Notes: generated from the sequence alone by a model not told the origin. Shown: positions 1 to 12,882, numbered from the stretch's first letter. The stretch: 64,000 nt of DNA from Gymnogyps californianus (GCF_018139145.2 NC_059500.1:54120663-54184662), one strand, 5' to 3'. Numbers and translations: made by a program.

Positions 1-1559
1 TCAGTACAAAGCAAAACATACAAATCCTAGCAAAGAGGGCCCCCTATATTTAAGCACGACAAGCTAATAACAGCTTCCCATTATTCTCTGTAAAAGTCTT
101 AGTTTAAAAGAAGGGACATTCAGATGTGAAGTGCTGCTGCTGCACAGCTCTTCCACAAACACAACTGGCTACCTGCAGACTTTCCAATTTTCCACTTCCA
201 AAACCGTCATTGACATAATAAAGGCTAGAGAAACACAAGTCTCCCTATCGCCTCTTGTCTTGCTTACTGTGTACGCTATAGCAGTTCGTGTGGAACTAAT
301 TCCTCAGCTTCTCCTGTTTGTGTGGACTCTCGCTCAGAGACACGGGAAAGGACAAGCATATTTAAACAAACAAACAAACAAAAAGAAGAATATGCTAGTA
401 TTTAAGTAACCCAAGCCAGTACAGACTCATTATCAAGGAAAATATGTGAACATATGCAGAGTTCAAACCCAGGTAGTTTTAAGGACCAACAGCACCTGCA
501 TGACGGTTGGTAGGTTGCAGAACTTCCTTAGCAATAATGCTGTGTTACTTCTTAAACACTAATCAGATTTTTCTTTCTACATAAGCTTCTAGGATGCAAT
601 AAACATTTAAACCAAAAAACTACCTGCAGAAATTACAGTTCGTTAATATTTGCATAATACGGTTGATGCCTCAGTCACACAATGCTGGTTCTGCTCTCTG
701 TTATGATAATTTCTAAATTCAAAGTTTATATGACAGCACCAGGACCTCTTCCAGTGCAAGAGTGCATCCTTGCGAATACACATTTCCCTCTTGGAGAACA
801 AATCTGCAGAAGAGTTTTCACTGCAAATGTTCCAGTCATGAAAAGCAGAGAACACTGCACGTTGAATCATCAACACAAATCAAGGTTTGCTGTTGTTATT
901 TTTCTGTTACAGTCACAGTTTACATTTTAACCCATACTTGAAAAAGGCAATTCAAACACCTTTTCAAAAGAAAAACATGGCAAAACCTACAAACTTCACC
1001 ACCACCAAACATCCCATGGCAATAATAAATACTTTGGATCACGGTGAATGTTAAGTACACAAGAATGTTTTGACAGTTTCGGAGGAGAATTTCTAGCTAT
1101 AAACTGAAGTCTCCTCAGGAGGCAGAGCAGCGTTGATGCTGGTCCTACCCCTGTTCTGAAGTTCACACCCTGCCCAAAAAATAACTGAACACCACAACAA
1201 TGCTTCTTCCTCAGTCTCTATCCGATTGTCTTCTTACTTCAGTTCAACGAGGAAATTTACTTTGGGGTGCCAAAGGTCCTGTACAGGAATGAAAATGGTA
1301 CTCCCTAAGCAAGGTTTCCTTCAAAGCAGTCCGCAGTGTCGGAAGCTTTCAGAAATGAGAAGTAAACAGATTTCATGTCTTTCACCTTTACTACTATTTG
1401 GGCAAAACCAAATCAAAGCATAAAACCGGACCCATTAGAACTGTGGGAACTTGGGCTCCCACAAAGAGACGGAGAACATGATGCTGGGCACACAGCAGAA
1501 AACGACGGCCAGAGAGCCAGCAAACCCTGCAGCTTTTGACTGGAGAGCCCACTCTTACA
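1..1559 (-). other. RCL1 intron 1, no feature recognised
   Basis: This is AT-rich unique-looking sequence to the left of the RCL1 exon, presumably intron 1. I see a short AAAC tandem run near 365-384 and no exon, RNA gene or recognisable transposon. Confidence 0.5.
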
Positions 1560-2960
1560 GAGACACGAGCCAGCTCCGGGGCTGTCAGCGAAGCTCGCGC
1601 AGAACTGAGCGAGCGCGTCAGATCCACGCTTGGCATCTCCTCCCGCTCCCCCACCCGCGACGCCTCACGCCAGCAGCAGAGCGCACCGCGCTGCCCGGCG
1701 CGGGGGCCGGGGCCAGCCCCGTCCCACCGGGGTGGCTCGGGCAGGGCGGCGCAAAGCCCCGTCGCCCGGTGCCCTCTGTTTCGGACCGGCCCACGAGGGC
1801 CCACGCCGGAGGAAAAGCGTGACCTCGCGGAAAGGCGCCGCGGCAGAGCCACGCGGAAAGCCGCACCGCCGCCGGCACAAGGTCTCCTCACAGCACACCG
1901 GCTTCCACCGACACGCGGCGGGCAGCCGGCACCCTCCTCGCTTGGGTCTCTTTCACCGCCCCGCCTCGCTCCCACGCCTCCCCCTCCCAAAGCCCCGCCA
2001 CCCCCGCGTGCCAGCCCCATCCGAGACGGCGCCGGCGACCCGCCGCCCGCACCGGGTGTGCGGGGCGCCCAGGGGAGAGCTCTTCCACGGGGAGACACCG
2101 GCAGGCAGCCGCCACCCTCGGCACCCCCGCCCCCTCGGCGGGACCCGCCGGGAAGGGGCCGGGGCTGCCCCAGCTCCCGGTGCGGGGCCGCCCCTGCCCG
2201 GCAGCAAGTCCCCGGCGCGGCCGGCGCCGGGGCTCCGCCGCCCCCTGCCCCCCGACCCCTTCCCCCGGCGGCCGCCGGTGCCGGTGCCCCCGCTCACCGC
2301 GGAGGCCGGGGTCCTCCTCCTTGGCGCGGATCTTGCGGATTTTGAGCGGCCGCCCGCTGAGCGTGGACAGCACCAGCCGCTGCCGCAGGAAGTTGCACCC
2401 CGCGTAGCTGAGGCACTGCGCCTCGCCCGCCATGCCGCCGCCCCGCCGTGCCCGCCGCGCCCACGTGGTTGGGAACAGGAAGCGCTGGGACAGCGGCGGG
2501 GTCAAAGGGCAAGGGGCGGGCGCGGCGGCGGCCGTGAGGGGGCGGGCGCTGGGCGGGGCGGGGCGGGCACGGGTGGGGGCGGGGTCGCTCCCGTCGCCGT
2601 CCTTCGCCCCCGCCGGGGCGGCGGAGCTGCCGGTGGCCGCCTTTGTGGCGACAGCGAGCGCGGGGCCGGCCGTTCTCGGAGACGTGGGTCGGGTGACAGG
2701 TGAGCGGTACTTTCTGCCTCTGCTCTCCCCACCTGCATGTTCTTAATTTAAGCTTAAAAAGTTCGAAAGCATCGGTGTACTTTTTTTAAGCGCAGCTCGG
2801 TGCCTGGTCCGCCTGCTGCGTGGCTGCGCGTTCCGGCAGCGGCGCTTCGGAGCAGCCCCGCTCCTGCGGGAGGTGCGCGTTCTCCCCCCCTCCCGTGGCG
2901 GGTGAGTGCGGGCACCCCGGAACGAAACGTGGTGCCTGCCCCAGGGCGCTGTCGCCGCGT
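1560..2960. promoter_or_regulatory. CpG-island promoter of RCL1
   Basis: This stretch is very GC-rich with dense CpG dinucleotides and GC-box-like GGGGCGGGGC strings (around 2515-2580). It is centred on the RCL1 first exon, while flanking DNA is AT-rich. It is therefore the expected housekeeping promoter, extending into intron 1. A plus-strand CAG/GTGAGC splice-donor match at 2697-2705 could mark a divergent non-coding transcript. Long open frames here on both strands are a by-product of the GC content. Confidence 0.8.
2298..2433 (-). CDS. RCL1: RCL1, first coding exon (partial gene)
   Basis: RCL1 is a nucleolar protein of the RNA 3'-terminal phosphate cyclase-like family. It acts in small-subunit pre-rRNA processing with BMS1 and U3 snoRNP. 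The exon encodes 45 codons plus one base, starting MAGEAQCLSYAGCNFLRQRL and ending in DPGLR. This closely matches the known N-terminus of vertebrate RCL1 (SYAGCNFLRQRLVLSTLSGR block). The initiator ATG is at 2433-2431, and the exon ends in a canonical GTGAGC donor at 2297-2292, at the same phase as the human gene. The following exons must lie to the left of this window, because no further RCL1-like sequence is visible in 1-2297. The gene is divergent from AK3 at the other end, as in mammals. Confidence is high for identity; the true transcription start was not determined. Confidence 0.95.
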
Positions 2961-3235
2961 CGGAACGGATTCGTTTCTGGGCGCACGTTCCTTCAGACCG
3001 TCCTTTTCAGTAATTTATCCCTGGCTGTCTCAATGAACACTACGCAGAGGAATGCGTCTGATTTCCAGTCTTCAGGCCAGCCTGTTTGCTTACTGATAGT
3101 GGCAGAGCCCCGCTGTCCCTAAAGAGACTGAGTGAAGCTTTCGGTCTGTATTTTAAGGGAAACGTGGACTACAGTAGAGGTGTGAGAGTGTCAATTGCTA
3201 GGCTACATTTATGTGTACAGGGAAAGAAGTTTCTT

Positions 3236-4120
3236 ATAGAATAGAATAGTTCAGTTGGAAGGGACCTACAACGATCATCTAGCCCAACTGCCTGACCACT
3301 TCAGGGCTGACTAAAAGTTAAAGCATGTTGTTAAGGGTGTTATCCAAACGCCTCTTAAACACTGACAAACTTGGGGCATCGACCACCTCTCTAGGAAGCC
3401 CGTTCCAGTGTTTGACCACCCTCTCGGTAAAGAAATGCTTCCTGATGTCCAGTCTGAACCTCCCCTGCCACAGCTTTGAACCATTCCCACGCGTCCTATC
3501 ACTGGATACCAGGGAGAAGAGCTCAGCACCTCCCTCTCCACTTCCCCTCCTCAGGAAGCTGCAGAGAGCAATGAGGTCGCCCCTCAGCCTCCGTTTCTCC
3601 AAACTAGACAAGCCCAAAGTCCTTAGCCACTCCTCATAGGGCATTCCTTCCAGCCCTTTCACCAGCTTAGTTGCCCTCCTCCGGATGCATTCAAGGACCT
3701 TCACACCCTTCTTAAATTGCGGGGCCCAGAACTGCACACAGCACTCAAGGTGAGGCCACACCAATGCTGAATACAGTGGGATAATCACCTTTCTTGACCA
3801 GCTGGTTGTGCTGTGTTTGATGCACCCCAGGATGCGGTTTGCCCTCTTGGCTGCCAGGGCACGATGCTGACTCATACTGAGTCAACCTGCTGTCAGCCAG
3901 CACCCCCAGATCCTTTCTGCAGGGCTGCCCTCCAGCCACTCCCCTCCCAATTTATACTTGTGCCTGGCACTTCTCAGGTGCAGAATCCGGCATTTGTTCT
4001 TGTCAAATTTGATGTCACTGATGATTGTCCAGTTCTCCAATCCAGGTCCCTCTGCAAGTCCTCCCATCCCTCAAGAGAGTCAACAGCACCTCCCAGTTTG
4101 GTATCATCAGCCACGAACAG
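3236..4120 (-). mobile_element. CR1 LINE fragment (3' part)
   Basis: CR1 non-LTR retrotransposon in reverse orientation. The minus strand carries a 185-residue remnant of the C-terminal reverse-transcriptase ORF (3318-3875), with the typical CR1 tail blocks [27 protein letters not shown] and [17 protein letters not shown]. The 3' end of the element is at the left, near the ATAGAATAGAATAG start. The element is 5'-truncated, as most genomic CR1 copies are. It is dead, with no complete ORF. Confidence 0.9.
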
Positions 4121-4344
4121 AAAAGGTCAAATAATTTTCCTTACAAATAATAGCAACACTTTTTTTCTCAATAAATTGTTTTCCAGAGACTAAAACATTT
4201 TTTTTTAAATCCATGATAGGGATGCTTTACAGGAACTCTGCAGGAACTAGACCTCCTTTTGTTAGCTGGTTGCTGACTCATCTTTTCTGATCCGTGTGCA
4301 TAAGGATCATTTGTTGTTTTGATAAACCAATCTGCAAGCTAGGT

Positions 4345-6150
4345 ATTATAGCATTATAGAATGGTTTGGGTTGGAAGGGACCTTCAAAGATCATCTAGTC
4401 CAAACCCTGTGCCATGGGCAGGGCCATCTTCCACTAGATCAGGTTGATCAAAGCCCCATCCAGCCTGACGTTGTACACTTCCAGGGATGGGGCATCCACA
4501 ACTTCTCTGGGCAATCTGTTCCAGTGTTGCATCACTGTCATCGTAAAAAAGTTCTTCCTTATAGCCAATCTAAACGTATCCTCTTTCAGTTTAAAACTGT
4601 TGCTCCTTGTCCTGTCACTACAGGACCTGGTAAAAAGTCTCTCTGCATCTTTCTCATAAGTCCCCTTTATATATTGAAAGGCCACAATAAGGTCTGCCCG
4701 GAGTCTTCTCTTCTCCAGGCTGAACAACCCCAGCCTTTCTTCACAGGAGAGGTGTTCAAGCCCTCTGACCATTTTAGTGGCCCTCCTCTGGACTGGCTCT
4801 ATCAGGTCCTTGTCTTTCTTGAGCTGGAGATGCCTGAGCTGGATGTGTTACTCCAGGTGGGGTCTCACAAGAGCGAAGTAGAGGGGGATAATCATGTCCC
4901 TCCACCTGCTGGCCACGCTTTTTGTGCAGCCCAGGATACAGTTGGCTTTCTGGGATGCAAGTGCACACTGCCAGCTCATATCCAATTTTTCATCCACCAG
5001 TACCCCCAAGTCCTTCTCTGCAGGGCGGCTCTCAATCCCTTCATCCTCCAGTCTGTACTGATACTGGGGCTTTCACCGACCCAGGTGCAGGACCTTGCAC
5101 TTGGCCTTGTTGAACTTCATGAGGTTCACATGGGCCCACTTCTCAAGCCTGTCAAGGTCCCTCTGGATGGCATCCCTTCCCTCAAGCATATCAACTGCAC
5201 CACTCAGCTTGGTGTCACCCGCAAACTTGCTGAGGGTGCACTCAATCCCACTATGTTGTTGATGAAGATATTAAATATTATCGGTCCCAATACAGACCCT
5301 TGTGGGACACCACTCATTACTGGCTTCCACTTCGACATTGAGCCATTTACTTTAATTTGTTGGAGAAGGCCAACCAACCAGTTCCTTATCCATCTAACTG
5401 TCCATCTGACAAACCCATATCTCTCCAATTTAGTGGCAAGAATGTTAAGGGGGACTGTATCAAAGGCCTTACAGAAGTCCAGGTAGATGACATCTGTAGC
5501 ACTTCCCTTGTCCACTGATGCAATTACTCCATTATAGAAGGCCACTAAATTAGTGAGGCACAGTTTGCCCTTGGTGAAGCCATGTTGGCTGTTTCCAGTC
5601 AACTCCCTGTCTTCCATATGTTTCAACATGTCTTCCAGGAGGATCTGCTCCATGATCTTACCGGGCACGGACATGAAGCTGACTGGTCAGTAGTTCCCAG
5701 CATCCTCCTTTTTACCCTTTTTAAAAATGGGCGTGATGTTTGCCTTTTTCCAGTCACTGGGGACTTTCCTTGACTGCCATGACTTTTCAGACGTGATGGA
5801 GAGTGGCTTGGCAACTACATCAGCCAATTCTCTCAGGACCCTGGGGTGCATCTCATTGGGTCCCATGGACGTGTGTATGTTCAGGTTCCTCCGGTGGTCT
5901 TGAACCTGATCTTCTCCTACAGTGGGAGGGACTTCATTCCACCAGTCCCTGCCTTGAAGTTCAGGGGCTTGAGAGATGTGGGAAGAGAAATTACCATTGA
6001 AAACTGAGGCAAAAAAATTGTTGAGTACCTCAGTCTTCTCCATATCGTTTGTCACCAGCTCTTATTTACCATGGGGGGTGCATTTTCTGTAATCTTCCTT
6101 TTCTGGCCAATATACCTGTAAAAGCCATTCTTATTTTTCTTTGCATCTCT
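4345..6150 (-). mobile_element. CR1 LINE fragment with reverse-transcriptase core
   Basis: Second, longer CR1 copy in reverse orientation. Minus-strand pieces include the RT fingers/palm region (5204-5674, with [10 protein letters not shown] and [11 protein letters not shown] motifs), an upstream piece (5687-6055, ending in [12 protein letters not shown]) and the C-terminal tail (4434-4772, KRRLRADLIVAF). The pieces are in different frames, so the copy is inactive. The right-hand boundary is gradual and set only approximately. Confidence 0.88.
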
Positions 6151-7878
6151 TGCCAAATTCAGTGTAGTGATATCTGTCACAATTTGACTAGTATTGTCCT
6201 CAAGAGAGAAACTTTGTCTTTATTTGTAGCTATGGAAATTGCATGACAGTTACCTTCCTGCAGAGTTTCATGTTGTGAAATGGGCCATTTCATATAGTTA
6301 GACTTGGATTATTACTGAATCTTGTGGTAAGCGTGTATCCCAAGTCATGGACTTGTCCCTGAGTGAACATGCTGTGGTAATTTTAAAGGGATAACTTCTG
6401 TATTTTAACATTCAGCTATATGCCTTATTCTACTTTTAAACTTACAAATGTTTTTCATACATCTGCATTTATTTTTTTGTGCTTTGTTCTGGATTACACA
6501 AAAAATATGCCTTTGAATCACACCTGACTCATAATAAGCCAGTTTTGCCTTTCTGTAAGCTGCTATGGTAGATGAAAGCACAGAAAAAGTTTGAAATGAG
6601 ATTTCTGTGGTGTTAATGTTTCCTTCTGTCCTTTATGTTGGCTGCAGCCTGAATCACGTTTCACCTGCTTGGTCACACATTTATTATTGTAGTAAGGAGC
6701 ATTTCAAGGCGATAGTCACCAGGACATCATAGTAGTCACTCAGCGAGAACGTCTACCTGTTTCACAAAGGTCTTTTTTGAAATAAGATCAATACTGTATT
6801 TGTGCAGGCTTTTTAGCAGTGAGAGTCCACATCAGATAATTGGTGCTAACCCATGAGGCGTTCACAAGCTATTCATATCCCCTGTAATACACTAATTTCC
6901 ACAAGGACTGTGAAGAAAGTTGCTGCATTTTGTTTGTTTGTTTGTTTTAAATAAACTGGAGTGCTGTCCCACACTATCCCGCTCCATTTCCTCTTTAGCT
7001 AGCTGAGGCAAGGAAGCAGCAAACTGAAATTCCTTGGCTGAGCAAAGGTAGTAATACAATACTACAGAGCGTTGAGTCTTTTGTCTTCTGCTATTATTTC
7101 TATTACTGGCACTTTTAAGGCCTCAGATAAAATCTAATCTTGATCTGTGCTCTATGCACGTAGTGAGAGACTAGGTGTTCTCCCTTGAATTCCAGCAGAG
7201 AGACATGATGAAAGAAATTTGAGAAAAGACTTAACCAACATCAGTAGCTTAGCTGCTACAGGTCAAATCTTACAGCTGTCAGGCCTTCCAGTCAAACAAA
7301 GGAGGATCAAGGTGAGGTCCTTGATTCTCCAGCTGGATCTATTTAGAAGAGGGTGGGGTGTGTGGCATGGGGATAGATTAAGAAATAGGCAGCAGAGGGA
7401 AGGGTAGGTGGATCTTCCCAGGAATTAGTTGGGAAAGCAGTTTTGGAATGGCATGATGTGTTTCCAGAGTAGGATGAGGCAGGCTGAGGATTGGGGAAAG
7501 CAGCAGAGGGGTCATGTGTTCATTTTCCCTTAACTGGGCTGGTGGCCTGGCTTTGTGAAGTTCCTAAGAGGTCCCTGGCTGTCTATTTGGGTCAGGGTTT
7601 AAGCAATGTAGGGAAAGACTCTATGTTTTCTTTAGGAAAGAGTAACTACCTAGCTGGGAGCAAGGAAGGGAGAACAGAAAGTTCCCACAGTAAATAAAGG
7701 CTGGCTGGGCAAAAAGCAAGAGGCAAAAGATGGAAGCCTCAGAGGGTGTGTTGTCCCAGTGCACTGTCCGCAAGGTTGTGAAAGGCTAACAGTGCTGTTG
7801 GAGGTGTAAATGCTGGGAAGCAAGGGAATGACTGTACCTATGCTTTGAGGAGCTGGTAAAGGGCTTTTCATTTCCTCT
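6151..7878. other. Intergenic, no feature recognised
   Basis: Moderately AT-rich sequence with a short TTTG repeat near 6929-6947. No coding, RNA or transposon signature was recognised on either strand. Confidence 0.4.
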
Positions 7879-8560
7879 TGTCACCAAAATCGGGAATAAA
7901 CCTCTTACACCAGTGCAGCATTAAGAAGCAGGCATTCTCTTTATTACAGTGCTGGATGCACGGGGGATCACTCCACCTAACGTGCATGCCACATACAAAA
8001 ATTACAGGGTTTATATCCAGTTATCTAATTAGTAACAATTAGTAAAAACACACCTAAGTTTGTACTCATTGGCTAGTGATAAACATTTCATTCATTACTG
8101 GTCACTCGTATTTAAATTAACTCTGCTTGCAATGTAGATTAGCATGCATGCTCCTTACGGGTGTGGGGGGGCGAGTTTCTTCGGTCTTGGATTGAGTCAG
8201 TGGTCGTGCTTCCCCCTGTCGCTTTTACCTTTCCCCTAGTTACGAAGGACTTCTCTGGGTTTGGCTTATTTTGTAATTCAGTCAGCAGAGCCAGGGGGTA
8301 CAATACCGATATTGAGGAACATCTTGCCCTTTTATCACATATTGTTACTTGCTAAACTTTGGTATGTAGGCCTACTTGTCCTTGGTATGCAGACTTGCTC
8401 ATCTCTGGTATGCGAGCCTGCTTGCTCTGTCTGTACAAAGTTTACACAAAGGGGCCCTTCATCAAATTGTCTAAGTCTTTGGTAACACTCCCAGGTCTCA
8501 GATCTGTGGGAGCATGAGTAGACCTGAAGTGATGCGACTGATGTAGCCGTTGGTCAAAAC
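7879..8560 (-). mobile_element. LTR-like retroviral sequence (boundaries uncertain)
   Basis: The block begins TGTCACC at 7879. In minus orientation it contains an AATAAA poly(A) signal (complement of CTTTATT near 7939) followed by a short segment ending in CA. This is the layout of the R/U5 end of an avian LTR. The other end is not clear, and I found no convincing target-site duplication, so the right boundary is a guess. Confidence 0.4.
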
Positions 8561-8632
8561 ATCAGAAAGACTCCTTCCTGGTGTGCCTCTAACCTAGAGG
8601 AAACCTCTGCTGCTTGTCAGTGCAGACACGGG

Positions 8633-9277
8633 TGTCGCAGAAACACTAGACAGATAGCGATGTATTTTGAAAGTCAGTTTTCTTTAATGATAGCAAAATG
8701 TAACGGTCAAATTGAACAGGAATGTTATGTTGTATTGAGGTATAATGGCCAGATTAAACAGGAATGTTAGGTCATAACACTGCGACGAACACCACTTGTT
8801 TACAAGTTCAGGATGTCAGTTGGGAGCTAGTACTACACAAACTGTAACCAAATCTAAGCTTAGAATGATGACTCAAAATGCGCACTCACTCACCGATAAG
8901 GCGAGGAGTTTCTGTGGGCGGTGTCCCAACCCCCGGGGAGAGCCCCCGACTGCAGACCCGCTGCTCTGAGGAGGACTGGCTCAATGTGCGCTCTGGCGGG
9001 GCTCCATTTATACCCTAGGTCAGATCAGGGCTCATGGTCATATGTGGTCAGTGGTCTGGAAACTTCTCTTAACCGAGGGGTTTCACTGGTTGAGCTGTTT
9101 TTGGCAGGCTCGGGTAGCTGGGGTGAGTGACTTGGGGCACTCTGTGTATGTGACTCCAGTTGCTGCACGGCTGGCCGGCTGGCTGGCTGGACCCCCAAGC
9201 CGCGGCTTCTAGTTTAACTCTTTCCTTCCAGCGGTTGAGAAGTTTCGGCCTTTAATGGGGCAGGTGCACCTGCCACA
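8633..9277 (-). mobile_element. Solo LTR with 5-bp target duplication
   Basis: A 645-base block starts TGTCGCAG and ends TGCCACA. It is flanked by a perfect 5-base direct repeat ACGGG at 8628-8632 and 9278-9282. In minus orientation it starts with TG, ends with CA and has a TATA-like element (complement of TTTATACC near 9007). There is no internal retroviral sequence, so it is a solo LTR left after LTR-LTR recombination. The 5-base duplication fits ERVL or gamma-type rather than 6-base ERVK insertion. Confidence 0.75.
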
Positions 9278-9282
9278 ACGGG

Positions 9283-10572
9283 ATGATGCTATGCATACGT
9301 AATTGGTGAGCCATTTGGTGACATTTGGATTTACTGAAACAAGTGTGCTCTAATGCAGAACCAGTGTAATAACCCCAGGCATGGTTGGACGGGGAACTTC
9401 TTATCTACAGTGTTAACAAGCAATATGGTATTTATGAGTTCAGTCTTCTGGGTATTATAGCAGTTGCTTGTTTGAGACATAAATATGATGGATTTGGAAT
9501 AGGAACACTTACAGGGAAGCAAATCTAGCCTTCAAGCAATGTTAATCCTCAAATGTACCGCATAAAACTGCCTGAAAACAATTGACAGAACTGTTCTTGA
9601 CGGAGAATGTCTTGCCAGCTTAACTGGCTAATGGAAACATAGTGACTTCATTTAAAAATGGGAATGTTCCATCTGGTAAGTTCAAGACACTTCAAGAGTC
9701 TTTATACATGTGACTTCTCAGTGACAACATCCTCTCTACACCACCTACCTCCTCTGCAATGCAGTTCATCTCTGATGAGTTCCTGTTTAGAACAATTGAA
9801 ATACCTCTCTTCACTGTTAATTACTTTCATTAACTGCTGTATTGACCCTCAAGGTAAATGTTTTGCAAACTACCAGCATAATAAATGCCAACTTGACCAA
9901 ACACCTGTCCCAGGTTTTACACGTTGTGTTCACAGTCACGAAGTTTGTTTGCCAAGGCTCCTTGTTCTAGTATCACCAAGGGGAAAAAACAAAACCACCT
10001 TCTGACTGCATTACAGATTATATGGGGATGGGGATGCGAAGTCTATGACAGCAACTGACAGGAAGAAAGAACTATTCTTACAGCTCAAATGTGAGTCTAG
10101 TTTTGCATTGCATACTTATCCCAATGAATAATGTCTTTTCAGGCTGGAGATACGAAGTGATACACTTCCTTTTGGTAAGCTTAAGAGGCAATCTAGACTG
10201 TCAGGTGTGATCTTTTGGACCAACTGAGAACAGACAGGGCAACATTTGGAAGACTGCCATTTGAGGTTTTCTAAATACTTGGAGCCATGCTATAAACCAA
10301 ACTCTAATAAAATATCTCATTCTTTAAGCATGCTGTCTGTCATATGCCTGCATTCGGGTTGGTTGCTAGAGAATGTATGATATAAACATAGAGGTTAGTT
10401 AGCCTGATATCACCATATTATTCAGGGGTAAACATTGCTTTTTTTCTCATGGAAGAAGGAGAATTAATCAAATCTAGTGATTGGAATGACTTTAGTGCAG
10501 TGTTCTTTTTATCCTGTTTCTTTTTTTCCTTCCTTTTTTTCTTCTTTTTTTTTCCCCATCCCCTCTGTATAT
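9283..10572. other. Intergenic, no feature recognised
   Basis: AT-rich DNA between the solo LTR and a CR1 fragment. A 115-codon open frame at 9658-10005 has no recognisable domain or splice context and is probably chance. A pyrimidine-rich tract lies at about 10500-10560. Confidence 0.4.
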
Positions 10573-10860
10573 CACAGAGTCACAGAATGGTTGAAGTTGG
10601 CAGGGACCTCTGGAGGTCATCTAGTCCAAACCCCTGTCTCAAGCAGGGCCACCCAGAGCCAGCTGCTCAGGTCCATGTCCAGACAGCTTTTGAATATCAC
10701 CAAGAAGGGGGACTTCACAACCTCGCTGGGCAACTGGTGCCTGGGCTTGGTCACCCTCACAGTAAAAAAGTCTTGCCTGATGTTCAGGAGGAACCTCCTG
10801 TGTTTCATTGTGCGACTGTTCACTCAACTCCACCTCAGGTTTTGGCTAACATACAGCTCA
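10573..10860 (-). mobile_element. Short CR1 LINE 3' fragment
   Basis: The typical CR1 3'-end layout (ATCACAGAGTCACAGAATGG followed by the phrase-like block CATCTAGTCCAAACCCC) is present in reverse orientation. It is truncated after about 280 bases. Confidence 0.8.
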
Positions 10861-11491
10861 TGTTAAGGCCTGATGCATGCTGAGAGCCGCGCCATTAGGT
10901 CAAATTGAGGTCAACATGTAGGCAGGACACGGTGGCCAGAAGGGGCTAAAGGTCATTATGCAGCCATTATCATCTGCAACTTGCTGTCTCCTGCAGCCAT
11001 AATCCTGTCGTATTTGACAGTTTCTTCAGGATCTGCTAACTCATGGAAATGTTATAGACCAAACTTCCAAGATGGAAGGTACTAATACGTCAGTTTACCC
11101 AAAAAGTTTTTGAAGCAGTCCCAACAGCAGCTGGACTGCTGTGGTTTTTGTGCTTCCTGGTGTGATACAGGGGATGACCGCACCATGACGGAGGAGGAAG
11201 GATGAGCACTCTCACCATTGGCTAGGTAACTATTTTGCTCATAGCTGCATGAATTACAAGTTATGAGTAGCGAGTAATGAATTAGAGAACTTGTGAATTA
11301 GAAACCCAATAACTTCAGTGAAGATGTAGTGAATTCACATCCTAGAATAGTCGGTACAAAGGGAATAAGCACTTGTTTGTTGTGTTTGTTTGATTTCCTA
11401 TTCAGCTCATAATATAAGGTTTACTTTACAGAGTACATGGTCTTGTAAATTTGAAAGATCCAAAAGGACCGAGACACCGAGGCCTCTTGTC
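10861..11491. other. Left flank of the tandem array, no feature recognised
   Basis: Unique-looking sequence between a CR1 piece and the first array unit. No coding or RNA feature was recognised. The array homology begins abruptly at about 11492. Confidence 0.4.
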
Positions 11492-12145
11492 GTGTCACTG
11501 GGCACCTCTGAGAAGAGCCTGGCTCTGTCTTCGTTGCACCCTCCCTTTGGGTATTTATAGATGTCTGGATGAGGTCTCCCCTGTGCCTTCTCCTCCCTAG
11601 GCTGAACCGTCCCAGCTCTCTCAGCCTTTCCTCATAGGAGAGATGCTCCAGTCCCTTCACCGTCTTACTGGCCCTTCGCTGGCATATGTGCATGTGTCTC
11701 TTGTACTGGGGAGCCCAGAACTGGACACAGCACTCCAGGTGTGGCCTCACCAGTGCTGAGGAGAGGGCAAGGATCACCTCCCTCGACCTGCTGGCAGCAC
11801 TCCTCCTAGCGCAGTGCAGGATACCATTCGCCGCCTTTGCCGCGAGGGCACATTGCTGGCTCGTGTTCAGCTTGGTGTTGAACATAAACGAGAACACCAG
11901 CATGTTCCCCCCCTCAGGTGCAGGACTTGGCCCTTCACTCCTGGATGGACTTCATGAGGCCTCTGTCAGCCCATTTCTCCCGCCTGTTGAGGTCCCTCTG
12001 GAGGGCAGCACGACCTCTGGTGCATCAGCTGTGTGTCATCAGCAAACTTGCTGAGGGCACGCTCTGCCCCATCATCCAGATCATTAATGAAGATGTTAAA
12101 CAGGAGTGGACCCACTACTGAGCCCTGGGGTACGTCTCGCCCCAG
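11492..12145 (-). mobile_element. CR1 LINE fragment at left edge of unit A
   Basis: Reverse-orientation CR1. The minus strand shows [17 protein letters not shown], the RT block [19 protein letters not shown] and the FADDTQL polymerase motif in separate frames. Unlike its copies at 20646 and 34735 it lacks the CR1 3' end, so the array boundary cuts through it. Confidence 0.88.
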
Positions 12146-12882
12146 GAAGGTGTAGGACGTGCTCAGCTGTCTCCTGCAATGGGCCCGTTGGAGCTGGCTG
12201 GGACTGGCCATGTCTGGCACGGGGCAGCCCGGCCTCTGCCCACAGAGGCTCCCTCGGCAGTCCCGCCACTGCCAACACCTGGACAGGGACACCCAATACA
12301 CCAATACACCGGGCAAGGGCGTCTGGAGCGGCGCGGGTGCCTGGGCAAGGAGAGGCGGCAAGACTAGGCAGAGGGACTGCGGCCGGTGGAGGAGCGGTGG
12401 CGGGGACATGTGCCGAGAGGCTTTGCGAGGTCTGTCTTCTGGCCAGGGCCTCCACGTCGGGGGCTCCCGCCCGCCTGAGCTCGCATGGCGGGGAGAGTGC
12501 GCAGCAGGACTCTGTCTTTTTCCTCCTCTAGGTGCTGACTCTCGTCACAACCCGGCAAGGGCCTGCAAGCTGGCTCGTCGCAGCCAGATGTGGAGCCAGA
12601 GGGGCGGAGCAAGCCAAAGCCCCATGCAGCCCCAGCCCCAGCCCGGTGCAACCCAGAGCCAGCGCCCCCTCCTTGCCCCATGGGGACCCCCCGGCCAGCA
12701 GGGTTGGCCCTGCCCAGGCAGCGGGAAGGCAGGGGGCCCTGCTCAGGATCCTCCCTAACCCTGTGCTGCTATGTCAGATGCCCAGTGCCCTTGGGGCACC
12801 CTGTGCCCCCCTGCAGGGACCTTCGTGGTCCCCCAGGAGCCTACAAAGCACACAGCAAACAGCCTCCCTTCTCTGAACGGGC

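Noticed and set aside
1630..2703. Open frames of 200-357 codons in the RCL1 CpG island on both strands
   Set aside because: Low stop-codon frequency in GC-rich DNA. Composition is Pro/Arg/Ala-rich without any domain, except the short RCL1 exon itself.
4371..5486. 371-codon plus-strand frame
   Set aside because: Antisense shadow of a reverse-oriented CR1 element.
12538..12690. Extra 5' exon of the SUN gene (acceptor TTTTTCCTCCTCTAG then a Gln/Pro-rich frame)
   Set aside because: The acceptor resembles that of exon 2 and the block is conserved in three units, but I found no convincing donor or in-phase link to exon 1.
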